Below are positions 16,217 to 25,055 of a stretch of DNA of 59,488 nucleotides, in pieces. How positions within the stretch are numbered: the stretch's first letter is position 1; each line of letters opens with the position of its first letter. Both the position numbers and the translations under genes were made by a program. This DNA is from Methylobacterium trifolii (lineage in GTDB: Bacteria; Pseudomonadota; Alphaproteobacteria; Rhizobiales; Beijerinckiaceae): NCBI RefSeq assembly GCF_022179685.1, contig NZ_BPRB01000079.1:1-59488 (forward strand). The letters are read 5' to 3'. The notes beneath the pieces were generated by a model. The model did no database searches. It was not told the origin of the DNA and saw only the letters and a list, made by a program, of their open reading frames with translations.

Positions 16217-19200
16217 TCAGGCATGGGGCCCGACCGGGCCGAGGCCCGGCGGCATCGGCGAGCCGGGCGTGCCGGACTTCTCCGGCCCTTGCGCCTCCAC
16301 CGGCCGCCTGCGCTGGCCCAGCGACAGGAGCCAGCGCCCGAAGCGCAGGGAGCGGTCGGAGATCTCCGAGACGGTGACGAACACCGCCGGCACGAAGACC
16401 AGGGACAGGAGCGTCGAGAAGATCAGGCCGCCGATCACGGCCAGCGCCATCGGCGAGCGGAACTCGCCGCCGATGCCGAAGGCCAGGGCCGAGGGCAGCA
16501 TGCCCGCGACCATGGCGATGGTGGTCATCACGATGGGCCGGGCGCGCTTGCGGCCGGCATCGATGATGGCGGCGTCGCGCGCCATGCCGTGGCGCTGCGA
16601 TTCGATGGCGAAGTCTACCAGCATGATCGCGTTCTTGGTCACGATGCCCATCAGCATCAGGATGCCGATCCAGACCGGCGTGGTGAGCTGCTTGCCCGAG
16701 ATCATCAGGGCGAAGACCGCCCCGCCCAGCGACAGGGGCAGCGAGAACAGGATGGTGATGGGCTGGAGGAAGGAGCCGAACAGCAGCACCAGCACCGCGT
16801 AGACCATCATCAGCCCGGCGCTCATCGCGCTGGCAAAACCCTCCGACAGCTCGTTCAGGCTCTCGGCATCGCCCCCCTGGTCGACGGTGACGCCCTTGGG
16901 CAGGGACTTCATCACCGGCAGGTTGTCGATGGACTTGAGCACGTCGCCCAGCGCAGCGTTGGCGACGAGGTCGCAGGCGACGGTGGCCTGCCGCTGCCGG
17001 TCGTAGCGGGTGATGTTGGTCGGGCCCTGCTGGAAGTCGAGGTCGGCGATGGCCACGAGGGGAATCGAGCCGCCGCCGCCCTTGGGCACGCGCAACTGCT
17101 CCAGCACGCTGCGGTCGATCCGGGCGGAATCGTCGAGCTGCACCCGGATCGGCACGAGGCGGTCGCCCGCGTCGAACTTGGCCAATGCCGGCCCCACGTC
17201 GCCGATGGTGGCGACGCGGATGGTCTCGGCCAGCAGCGTCGGCGACACGCCGAGCCGCGCGGCGAGGTCGAGATGCGGGCGGATACGGAGTTCGGGCCGG
17301 TCCAGCGTCGTGCCGGAGATCACGTTGGCGACGGTGGGCAGGCGGCGCATCTGGCCGGCGAGTTCGCTGGCGACGTTGGCCACGATGCGCGGGTCGGAGC
17401 CGCGCACCACCAGGGAGATCGCCCGCAGGCCGTTCTCGTCCACGAAGTAGAAGCGGATGTCGGGCACCTGCCGCAGGCGCGCGCCGATCTCCCGCTCCAG
17501 GTCGCGCTGCGTCACCGAGCGCTCGTTCTTGGCGGTGTAGTTGATGATGAACGAGGCGCGGCGCGACTCGATCGGCTCCTTGGGCACGCGGCCGCCGTCC
17601 ACGAAGACGCTCCGCACCTGCGGCAGGCCGCGGATGACGGCGACGATGTCCTCGGTGACCTTCTCCGTCTCGGCGAGCTGCGAGCCCGGCGGAAGCTCCA
17701 GCGCCATCACCGAGCGGGAGGAATCCTGGGCCGGCAGGAAGCCCTTCGACAGCAGGCCGATGCTGGCGATGGAGGCGGCGAAGAAGGCGAGCCCGATCAG
17801 CACCGTCAGGTAGTAGTAGCGTACCGAGAGGGTGACGAGGCGGGTATAGGCCCGCAGCACCGGCCCCGGCGGCGGCTCCGGCTTGGTGTGCGGCTTCATC
17901 AGGTAGGCCGCCAGCATCGGCGTGATGAAGCGGGCGGCGAGCAGGGAGAAGAACACCTGCACGGCCACCGTGATGCCGAACTGCTTGAAGAACTGCCCGG
18001 CGATGCCGGACATGAAGCTCGCCGGCGTGAAGATCGCGATGATGGTGAGCGAGATCGCGATGACCGCGAGCCCGATCTCGTCGGCGGCCTCCATCGCCGC
18101 CTGCTTGGCCGGTTTCCCCATCCGCATGTGGCGGACGATGTTCTCGATCTCGACGATGGAATCGTCGACCAGGATGCCGGTCGAGAGGGTGATGGCCAGG
18201 AAGCTGACGAGGTTGAGGGAGAACCCCAGCGCGTCCATGGCCCAGAAGGCCGGGAAGATCGAGAGCGGCAGGGAGACGGCCACGATCACCGTGGCGCGCA
18301 AGTCCCGCAGGAACAGGAACACGATCACAACCGCGAGGAAGGCGCCCTCGAACAGGGTGTGGATCGCCGCTTCGTAGTTGCCGAGCGTGAACGCGACGGA
18401 GGTGTCGATCAGCTTCAGCTCGAAGTCCGGGTTCTCGGAGCGGATCTGCTCGACCCGCTTCTCCACCGCCTTGGCGACGACCACGTCGCTGGCCCCTTGC
18501 GCCCGCTTGATGCCGATCGCCACCACCGGCTCGCCGTTGAGGCGCGCGAAGGTGCGCCGGTCGGCGATGGTGTCGGTGACGCGGCCGAGGTCCTCCAGCC
18601 GCACCTGCCCGCCGGTCGGCAGGGTGATCATGGTGCCGGCCAGGTCCTCCAGGGTCTTGGCCGAGGCCAGCGTGCGGATCGCCTGGTCGCGCCCGCCGAT
18701 CTCGGCCCGCCCGCCCGTGACGGTGATGTTGGTGCCCGAGAGCCGCCGGCTCACGTCGACCGCGCTCAGGCCGAAGGCCTGGAGCCGGTCGGGATCGAGG
18801 GAGACCAGGATCTCGCGGGTGACCCCGCCGATCACCGCCACCTCGGCCACGCCCTTCACGTCCTGGAGCGAGCGCTTGACGGTGTTCTCCATGAACCAGG
18901 AGACCTGCTCCGGGCTCTTGTTCGGCGCGGTCGCGGCATAGGTGACGATGGGCAGGCCGACCACGTCCACGCGCTGGATCAGGGGCTCCTGCACGCTCTG
19001 GGGCAGGTTGCCGCGGATGCGGGTGATGGCGTCCTTGACGTCGTTGAGCGCCCGGTCGGTGTTGCTCTCCAGGCGGAAGGCGATCGTCGTCACCGAGAGC
19101 CCGTCCGTGACGGAGGAGGCGATGTGGCGCACGCCCTCCACGCCCGAGACCCCGTCCTCGACGGTCTTGGTGACCTGGCTCTCGATCTCGGCCGGCGCCG

Positions 19201-19366
19201 CGCCGAACTGGGAGACAACGACGGAGATCAGGGGGATGTCGGCCGAGGGCAGCCGCGTGACCGGCAGGCGCATGAAGCTCGACCAGCCGAGGGCCAGCAG
19301 GATGATCGAGGCCACGACGGAGGGAAGCGGACGCCGGATCGCCAGCGCCGAGATGTTGATCGCCAT
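16217..19366 (-). CDS. RND multidrug efflux permease (AcrB/HAE1-type)
   Basis: A 1049-aa inner-membrane proton-driven pump with twelve predicted helices and two large periplasmic loops, the full family length. Visible signatures: N-terminal NISALAIRRPLPSVVASIIL, GIKRAQGASDVVVA, the TM4 acidic pair in ILVDDSIVEIENIVRHMRMG (Asp-Asp required for proton relay), and the C-terminal repeat LMLMGIVTKNAIMLVDFAI. Its ATG overlaps the adaptor's TGA by one base (TGATG, 19364-19368), so translation is coupled. No TolC-like outer-membrane factor is encoded nearby. Substrates unknown. Confidence 0.95.
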   Translation of the reverse strand: MAINISALAIRRPLPSVVASIILLALGWSSFMRLPVTRLPSADIPLISVVVSQFGAAPAEIESQVTKTVEDGVSGVEGVRHIASSVTDGLSVTTIAFRLESNTDRALNDVKDAITRIRGNLPQSVQEPLIQRVDVVGLPIVTYAATAPNKSPEQVSWFMENTVKRSLQDVKGVAEVAVIGGVTREILVSLDPDRLQAFGLSAVDVSRRLSGTNITVTGGRAEIGGRDQAIRTLASAKTLEDLAGTMITLPTGGQVRLEDLGRVTDTIADRRTFARLNGEPVVAIGIKRAQGASDVVVAKAVEKRVEQIRSENPDFELKLIDTSVAFTLGNYEAAIHTLFEGAFLAVVIVFLFLRDLRATVIVAVSLPLSIFPAFWAMDALGFSLNLVSFLAITLSTGILVDDSIVEIENIVRHMRMGKPAKQAAMEAADEIGLAVIAISLTIIAIFTPASFMSGIAGQFFKQFGITVAVQVFFSLLAARFITPMLAAYLMKPHTKPEPPPGPVLRAYTRLVTLSVRYYYLTVLIGLAFFAASIASIGLLSKGFLPAQDSSRSVMALELPPGSQLAETEKVTEDIVAVIRGLPQVRSVFVDGGRVPKEPIESRRASFIINYTAKNERSVTQRDLEREIGARLRQVPDIRFYFVDENGLRAISLVVRGSDPRIVANVASELAGQMRRLPTVANVISGTTLDRPELRIRPHLDLAARLGVSPTLLAETIRVATIGDVGPALAKFDAGDRLVPIRVQLDDSARIDRSVLEQLRVPKGGGGSIPLVAIADLDFQQGPTNITRYDRQRQATVACDLVANAALGDVLKSIDNLPVMKSLPKGVTVDQGGDAESLNELSEGFASAMSAGLMMVYAVLVLLFGSFLQPITILFSLPLSLGGAVFALMISGKQLTTPVWIGILMLMGIVTKNAIMLVDFAIESQRHGMARDAAIIDAGRKRARPIVMTTIAMVAGMLPSALAFGIGGEFRSPMALAVIGGLIFSTLLSLVFVPAVFVTVSEISDRSLRFGRWLLSLGQRRRPVEAQGPEKSGTPGSPMPPGLGPVGPHA

Positions 19367-20331
19367 CAGCGTGCGGTCCCGACCTTGCCCGTGATCACCG
19401 GCGTGACCCTGTCGCCCGCGCGCAGCGCCGTGCCCGCGTTGGCGACCACGGGCTCGTCCTCGGCCAGCCCCTCGCGGACCTGCACGGTGGTCTCGTCGGA
19501 GAGCCCGGTGCGGATGCTGCGGGTCTCGACCTTGGTCCCGTTCAGCACCTGTACCGTGGGCAGGCCGTTCTGGTAGGTCACGGCCGAGCGCGGCACCGAC
19601 AGGCCGCAATCCCGCGCCGTCTCGATCACGGCGCTGGCGAACTGGCCCGGCCGCAGGGCGGTGGGCGGCTCGATCGTCAGGCGCGCGCGGCCGAGCTGCG
19701 TGCGGGGATCGACCTCGCTCACCGGCACCCGCACGGTGCCGCGGATCTCGGGGCCGTCGTCGGGGATCACCCGGGCGGACAACCCGGCACGGACCTTGGC
19801 GGCATACGGGCTCGGCACGTCGACCACCAGGTCGATCCCGGCATCGGCCATGATCCGCACCTGCGGATCGGGCATGCCGGCGGGCACCGCGGAGGGCGCG
19901 GCCTGGCCGGAGGGCGCCCCCGTCACCATGCCGATCCGGGCGTTGAGCCGCGTCACCTTGCCGGCGATGGGCGCGCGCAGGCTGAAGGCTTCGGGCGTGG
20001 CCGGGCGCGGCATGCCGGGGGCCTCGCCCCCCTGGCGCACGGCCTTCAGGATCTCCTGGCCGCTCGTGACGGTGTCGCCCTCGGCCACCAGGATCTCGGT
20101 GACGCGGTAGCCGTCGAAGGGAATGCTCGCGCCGCCCTCCTCGCGGGCCAGCGCGAAGCCGGTGACCCGGACCTGCTCCTTCAGGCAGGTCGAGCCCGCA
20201 CGCACGCCGAGAACGCTGGTGCGCTCCGGGGTGCTTTCCGCGGCGGCCGGGCCGGCGGCGCAGGCGAACGCCAACGCGATCCCGAGGGCGTAGGGACGCC
20301 GCCGGGAGGAAGGTTTCGGGAGGTCGCGCAT
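19366..20331 (-). CDS. RND efflux periplasmic adaptor (membrane fusion protein)
   Basis: A 321-aa adaptor with a signal sequence (YALGIALAFACAAGPAAAES), lipoyl halves (PFDGYRVTEILVAEGDTV and LRAPIAGKVTRLNARIGMVTG), a beta-barrel (RIMADAGIDLVVDVPSPYAA) and a membrane-proximal domain. It joins the inner-membrane RND pump to an outer-membrane duct. It directly precedes and overlaps the permease gene, so it is the cognate partner. The helical hairpin between the lipoyl halves is short and Pro/Gly rich (QGGEAPGMPRPATPEAF), unlike AcrA, which may limit its reach to an outer-membrane channel. Confidence 0.92.
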   Translation of the reverse strand: MRDLPKPSSRRRPYALGIALAFACAAGPAAAESTPERTSVLGVRAGSTCLKEQVRVTGFALAREEGGASIPFDGYRVTEILVAEGDTVTSGQEILKAVRQGGEAPGMPRPATPEAFSLRAPIAGKVTRLNARIGMVTGAPSGQAAPSAVPAGMPDPQVRIMADAGIDLVVDVPSPYAAKVRAGLSARVIPDDGPEIRGTVRVPVSEVDPRTQLGRARLTIEPPTALRPGQFASAVIETARDCGLSVPRSAVTYQNGLPTVQVLNGTKVETRSIRTGLSDETTVQVREGLAEDEPVVANAGTALRAGDRVTPVITGKVGTAR

Positions 20332-20487
20332 GGGCTCAGCGGAGGTCCGGGCTCGGGGCGTTGCATGCGCCGGCCCCGACGGGTGCCGGCCTGTCCGGGC
20401 CGCGCCGATGGCGGCGTCCCGGCGGGACCGCGTGGCGTCACGCGCGGGCGCCCGCCGGGTTTGGGTCTCGGTTCCTGAAAACCGGCC

Positions 20488-21138
20488 TCAGCGCCCGGCC
20501 GTCTTCACCTGGAGCATGTTGACGGCCTGCACCCGGCGGTTCTCGCGGCCTGCCGGATCGGTCGGGTTCTTCAGGTGGGACTTGCCGTAGCCGACGGTGA
20601 TCAGGTTCGAGGCCGGGATGCGGTAGGTCTGGACCAGGAACAGCTTGACCGCGTCGGCGCGGCGTTCCGACAGCTTCTGGTTGGCGGCATCCGTGCCCTT
20701 GGCGTCGGTGTGCCCCGCGATCATGAAGGTCTGGCCCCGCATCGCCTCGCTGGACAGGGCCTTGCCGAGGTTGTTCGCGTTGGACAGGGCCGGCCCGCGC
20801 AGCACGACGGAATTGTAGTCGAACTCCATCGGCAGGTCGATCTGAGGCTTGCTGGCCGCCACCGCGCCGAGCTTCTCCCGCTCGCCGACCGAGAGCGAGC
20901 GGCTCGGCTTGTTGCGCAGGGCGTCGACGAACGAGTCGTCGGCCGAGAAGGCAGGCGCCGGCGCCGGCGCCGGGGCGCCGATCGAGAGGCTGCGCGTGCG
21001 GGGCGCGCCGGGCGGTGACAGGGCCTTGAGGATCTGCGCCTCGCTCACGTCCTCGGCCCGGGCTCCCCCGCCGAAGACGAGGAACCCCAGGGCCGCCCCG
21101 CCGAGAATGCGTTTCACTCCGCTCGAAGAACCGAACAT
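20488..21138 (-). CDS. OmpA-like peptidoglycan-binding protein
   Basis: A 216-aa exported protein with signal peptide (ILGGAALGFLVFGGGARAED), a Pro/Ala-rich linker (GAPAPAPAPAFSADD) and a C-terminal OmpA/MotB domain. The peptidoglycan-binding motif is visible as IAGHTDAKGTDAANQKLSER with RRADAVKLFLVQTYRIP and GRENRRVQ. It has no beta-barrel, so it is probably a periplasmic or outer-membrane-attached cell-wall anchor. I chose ATG 21138 because TTGGAGGG precedes it; a TTG at 21150 is the only upstream in-frame alternative. It lies 139 bp downstream of the caspase-like gene on the same strand. Confidence 0.9.
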   Translation of the reverse strand: MFGSSSGVKRILGGAALGFLVFGGGARAEDVSEAQILKALSPPGAPRTRSLSIGAPAPAPAPAFSADDSFVDALRNKPSRSLSVGEREKLGAVAASKPQIDLPMEFDYNSVVLRGPALSNANNLGKALSSEAMRGQTFMIAGHTDAKGTDAANQKLSERRADAVKLFLVQTYRIPASNLITVGYGKSHLKNPTDPAGRENRRVQAVNMLQVKTAGR

Positions 21139-21277
21139 TAGACCCTCCAAGTCGCTCGGCGTGCCGTGAGGCCGCTAAGCTCTTTTCACACGGCGTCTTT
21201 CGCCGATCAACATGGCATGACAGCTTTCGCGACCGACTTGCGTGCGGTCCGTCACGCGGTCCCCGGTCGTCGGCGCA

Positions 21278-23128
21278 TCAGCGCAGTCCGTAGCTGGCGA
21301 AATCCTTGTCGATCTGGGGGTTGAGGGCGAGGGCTTCGGCGATGTCCTTGTTCCCCTGCATCTTGTCCCCCGTCCGCACCCGCGCGAACCCCAGGCCGTA
21401 GAGGGCGGAGGCGTGGGCGTGGTCGGCCTTGAGCACGATCTGGTAATCGGCGATCGCCGCGCGTAGCGCGCCGGCCTTGAGGTTGATCAGGCCGCGGCTG
21501 TCGAGGGCGTCGACGAACCCGGGGCGCAGCCTCAGGGCCTCGTTGCAATCGGCCATCGCCCGCTTGAGGTCGTTGGAGATGGCCCGCATCCAGCAGCGGT
21601 TGTTGAAGGCTTCGGGGCTTGCCGGGTTCAGGCGGATCGCCTGGTCGAAGTCGGCGATCGCCGCCGCCGCCTCGCCTCGCTGCGCATAGAACTGCCCGCG
21701 CTCGTAATAGGCGGACTCGTCGGCCGCGTTCGTGCCGATGCGCCGGTCGAGGGAGGCGAGGCGCTCGTTCTCCTGCACCGTCTTGCGCTCCGAGATCGCC
21801 GCGAGCCGGGCGATCTCGGCCCTGGCCTTGTCCGCGTTCGGCCCGGTGGGATGGCGCGACAGGAAGACCTCGTAGGCGGCCTGGGTGCCCACGCCCTCGG
21901 CATCGTCGAAATCCGACTGCGCCTGCTGCTCCTCGGCGTCGATCCGCGCGACCTCTGCGCGGGCCTTGCCCGCGAAGGCTCCGGCCGGATACTGCGCCAG
22001 GAAGTCCTCGAAGGCCGGCTTCGTGCGCCTGGCCTGGGCCGCGTCGAACGCGCGGGTCTCCGCCTGCTCGCGGGCCGCCTTGTCTCGCGCGGCCTGATCC
22101 CTGGCGGTCTGGTCCCGCGCGGCCTGGTCCTTCGTCGTCTGGTCCCGGGCCGACTGGTCCCGAGCCACCCGATCCTTGGCGGCCTGCTCCTTGGCCGCCT
22201 GATCCCTGGCGATCCGGTCCTTCTCGGCCTGATCCCTCGCCTGCTGTTCCCTGGCCTGCTGATCCTTGCCCTGCTGGTCCTTCCCCAACTGGTCCTTGGC
22301 GACCTGATCGCCCCCGTCCTCGGGCTTCCTGCGCACCACGGAGGCCCGCGGCCGGTCCGGATCGAAGGAGAAGGTCTCGTCCAGGTTGGCGACCACGGCC
22401 GGCACCTGGCCGTTGCGGGTCTTCTTGGCCAGCGCGTCGCGGGTGGCGGTGAAGGCCTGCTCGGCGGTCTGGTCCGAGCCGGCGATCTGCTGCACCAGTT
22501 CGGTGACGAAGGGGCTGCGCGGACCGGGCCCCTCGTTGACGACCCCGCCGGCCGCCGTGGAATACAAGGTCAGCGTCCCCGGTGCGCCTGTAGCAGGCGC
22601 CAGCCCTTGCGAGAAACTGCGGAAGCGCCGCTCGAACGGGTTGCGCCGCGAGGCGTCGAGGATGGTGACGCGGATCGCCACCCGGCGCTTGGCCAGTTCT
22701 TCGAGGATGCCGTCGAGCGCGATGCCGTCGCGCACCACGTCCGCCTCGCTCCAGATCCGGGCATCGACCGGGATCAGGTAGTTCCGGCGGCCGACCTGGA
22801 TGCCGTAGCCGCCGAAGAACACGACGGCGATGCCGTCCGGCTCGACGCCGCGCAGGAAACGCTCGATGCCGGCCTTCATCGCGTCCTTGGCGACGTTCGA
22901 GACCTCCTCGACGGCAAAGCCCCGGCGCTTCAATTCGTCGGAGAGCGCGCGTGCATCGCCGGCCGGACTCGCGAGCGGGGCATCCGCGTCGGGATAGGCG
23001 GTGTTGGCGACGACCAGGGCCGCGCGCCCGCTCGCGGGGGCTGCGCCGGCACTGTCCCGGAGCGGACCGAACAGGACGGCGAGCGCGATCAGGAGGATCG
23101 CTGACACCGGGAGACGGACAGACGGCAT
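21278..23128 (-). CDS. Caspase-fold protein with substituted active site, pentapeptide coil and TPRs
   Basis: A 616-aa exported protein. After a signal sequence (SAILLIALAVLFGPLRDSAGA) comes a caspase/metacaspase p20-like domain (~34-260). Family members carry His in 'GHGxQ' and Cys in 'LDACRxNPF'; here the equivalents read FFGGYGIQVGRRNYLIPVD (Tyr108) and ILDASRRNPF (Ser160). Both catalytic residues are therefore replaced and the domain should be proteolytically dead. Residues ~275-358 are about sixteen copies of a five-residue charged repeat (ARDQA/AKDQx). Two short FxxAQ...YPxGAF-type segments and four TPR-like repeats (~480-616: YYERGQFYAQRGEAAAAIAD) follow. Start ATG 23128 has a weak ribosome site. 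OmpA-like and RND genes follow on the same strand. Likely a periplasmic scaffold (inference). Confidence 0.85.
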   Translation of the reverse strand: MPSVRLPVSAILLIALAVLFGPLRDSAGAAPASGRAALVVANTAYPDADAPLASPAGDARALSDELKRRGFAVEEVSNVAKDAMKAGIERFLRGVEPDGIAVVFFGGYGIQVGRRNYLIPVDARIWSEADVVRDGIALDGILEELAKRRVAIRVTILDASRRNPFERRFRSFSQGLAPATGAPGTLTLYSTAAGGVVNEGPGPRSPFVTELVQQIAGSDQTAEQAFTATRDALAKKTRNGQVPAVVANLDETFSFDPDRPRASVVRRKPEDGGDQVAKDQLGKDQQGKDQQAREQQARDQAEKDRIARDQAAKEQAAKDRVARDQSARDQTTKDQAARDQTARDQAARDKAAREQAETRAFDAAQARRTKPAFEDFLAQYPAGAFAGKARAEVARIDAEEQQAQSDFDDAEGVGTQAAYEVFLSRHPTGPNADKARAEIARLAAISERKTVQENERLASLDRRIGTNAADESAYYERGQFYAQRGEAAAAIADFDQAIRLNPASPEAFNNRCWMRAISNDLKRAMADCNEALRLRPGFVDALDSRGLINLKAGALRAAIADYQIVLKADHAHASALYGLGFARVRTGDKMQGNKDIAEALALNPQIDKDFASYGLR

Positions 23129-23435
23129 GCGGCGCTCGGTTGTATTCGCGGGGCCGGTGATAGCGTCAGACTCTTCCGCTGGGCAAGAGTGCGGCGAGAC
23201 CGGGAACGCCCGATCCACTGTATCCGCGCCGGACCGTCACCGGACTCCACAATCGAACCGCCGCCCTACGGCCTGCACGGGCTTCGATCGACTGCGATCC
23301 GGAGGAATGCCCGACCCGCGCGGCGGGCCACCCTCTCCCGGAGAGGGGAAAGGGACGCGCGCCATAACGGGCTTCCGAGCCCGGGTTTGCAGACCTGTGT
23401 CGGCCGCGACCAGCGGCCCGGTGTCTCGCGTCCGC
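23129..23435. other. ~300-bp spacer
   Basis: No gene recognised. It includes a short perfect hairpin CCCTCTC-CCG-GAGAGGG at 23331-23347, similar to part of the inverted-repeat element at 52427-52531. Confidence 0.4.
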
Positions 23436-23666
23436 TCAGGCCGAGCCGCGTCGCCGCCGCGCTTCGACATCACCCGCGCGTTGGCTGCCGGGCTGCTCCG
23501 GGAACGCCAGCACGTTCGAGGGCTCGACCGCGTCCCCGGCCGTTGCTGCGATCGCGGCCGGCGACTGGGCGGCTGCCGGCTTCCGCTTCGGCTTCGTCCA
23601 GCGCCGCAGCCGCGCGAAGTAACCCCGCCTCGTCAGCCACGCCGGAAATTCACCCCGACTGCGCAT
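23436..23666 (-). CDS. Small basic hypothetical protein
   Basis: A 76-aa frame starting ATG 23666 with a near-ideal ribosome-binding site (GGGGAGGAATTC before ATG). The product begins MRSRGEFPAWLTRRGYFARL and is strongly basic at both ends (KPKRK near residue 25, ARRRRGSA at the end), with an Ala/Pro-rich middle and no membrane segment. It overlaps no recognised gene and is divergent from the LuxR-type regulator (start 23820). I know no family for it. The good initiation site is the main support. Confidence 0.5.
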   Translation of the reverse strand: MRSRGEFPAWLTRRGYFARLRRWTKPKRKPAAAQSPAAIAATAGDAVEPSNVLAFPEQPGSQRAGDVEARRRRGSA

Positions 23667-23819
23667 GAATTCCTCCCCACCTTCAAGCGACGGGTGGATA
23701 CGGCCCGCAACGTGTGGTTTGGCGCATCCCCCATTTGGGGTAATTCTCAACACCGTATAAGAATTCCGACATCCGGGACACGGCGTGCCGGTGTCCGGGG
23801 GAGACGATCGCCCACAACC

Positions 23820-24935
23820 ATGCCGGAGCTTCGCGAAGACAGGGTCGGCGCGGTCATCGACCGCTTCTACGAGGCCGCGCTCCGGCCCGACCTGTGGCGG
23901 GCCGTCCTCCAGGACTATGCCGACGCCCTCGGCGCAGAGGGCGCCCTGATCCTGCCCGGACCCCGCTCGGCGATCGCCCCGGCCTGCTCCGGAGGGCTCG
24001 ACGAGGCCGTGGCGGTCGGCATGCGCGACGGCTGGTTCTCGGACAACCCGCGCCTCGGCCGCGGGATTCCGGCGCTGACGAACCTCCAGGGCGTCCTGGT
24101 CGAATCGCACATCTTCACGCCGGAGGAACTCGACAGCGTCCCCTTCAACGCCGACTTCGCCGGGCGGCAGGGCTTGCGCTGGTTCGCCGGGATCTACCTC
24201 GCGCCGGAGGGGCAGCGCAGCATCATGCTCTCGGCCGAGCGCCGGACCGGCCAGGAGATGTTCTCGCACCGCGAGGTCGCCCTGATCGAGGCGATGGTGC
24301 CCCATCTCCAGCGGGCGGGGCGGATGGCCGTGCAGCTCGCCGAAGCCCGTGCCGAGTCGATGCTCGACGCCTTCGAGATGATGGCCTGCGGCTGCCTGCT
24401 CCTCGATTCCGGCGGCCGGGTGGTCCGCCTCAACGAGCGGGCGCGCGCCGAACTCGGCGGGGCGTTGCAGGTGCTCCACGGGGTTCCGGTGGCGGCCGGC
24501 GCGTCGGCCAACGCGGCGCTCGGCCGGCTGATCGGCAGCGTCCTTCACCGGGGGCGGGCCCACGAGGCGGCCCCGCTGCCGGCGGTGGCGATCCCGCGTC
24601 CCGGCCGCCCGCCCCTCGTCGTCCACGCCGCGCCGATCCTCGCTTCGGCGCGGGACGTGTTCCAGAGCGCGCGGGCCCTCCTCCTGATCACCGATCCGGC
24701 CGCGCGCTCCGGGCCGGCCGACGCCCTGCTCGCGCAGGGCTACGGCCTGACCGCGGCCGAGATCCGCCTCGTCCAGGACCTCGCCCGCGACCGGGACCTC
24801 GCCGAGATCGCCGCCCGCTCGCGCGTGACGGTCGCGACCCTGCGCAGCCAGCTCAAGACGGTCTTCGCCAAGACCGGGACGCACCGGCAGTCGCAACTCG
24901 TCAACCTGGTCTCGCGCCTGTCCCTGCGGGCGTGA
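23820..24935 (+). CDS. LuxR-type HTH transcriptional regulator
   Basis: A 371-aa regulator. The C-terminal ~65 residues are a LuxR/GerE-type helix-turn-helix (YGLTAAEIRLVQDLARDRDL; IAARSRVTVATLRSQLKTVF; KTGTHRQSQLV). The N-terminal 290 residues form a sensory region starting with RFYEAALRPDLWRAVLQDYA, a pattern common in alphaproteobacterial LuxR-family proteins, with a PAS-like segment around LLLDSGGRVVRLNERARAEL. No receiver domain is present, so it probably senses a small molecule. I chose ATG 23820, where homology begins; the frame is open far upstream. The 8-oxoguanine deaminase gene starts 120 bp downstream on the same strand, so it may control the purine/ureide genes (inference). Confidence 0.82.
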   Translation: MPELREDRVGAVIDRFYEAALRPDLWRAVLQDYADALGAEGALILPGPRSAIAPACSGGLDEAVAVGMRDGWFSDNPRLGRGIPALTNLQGVLVESHIFTPEELDSVPFNADFAGRQGLRWFAGIYLAPEGQRSIMLSAERRTGQEMFSHREVALIEAMVPHLQRAGRMAVQLAEARAESMLDAFEMMACGCLLLDSGGRVVRLNERARAELGGALQVLHGVPVAAGASANAALGRLIGSVLHRGRAHEAAPLPAVAIPRPGRPPLVVHAAPILASARDVFQSARALLLITDPAARSGPADALLAQGYGLTAAEIRLVQDLARDRDLAEIAARSRVTVATLRSQLKTVFAKTGTHRQSQLVNLVSRLSLRA

Positions 24936-25055
24936 GGCCCGTGCATCGGCCCGCGGGCACACCCGAACCGGGAAGCGGTCTCGGGTGGATCGCGCCCGGG
25001 TCGTCCTGCGTTGCGGACACGCAGCCCTCGGCAGGGGTCGGAATCGGGAGCCAGG

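Noticed and set aside
22055-22306. CRISPR-like array
   Set aside because: The repeats are 15-bp in-frame coding units without unique spacers, so it is a protein repeat.
21278-23128. Active metacaspase
   Set aside because: Both dyad positions are substituted (Tyr and Ser), so an active peptidase call is not supported.
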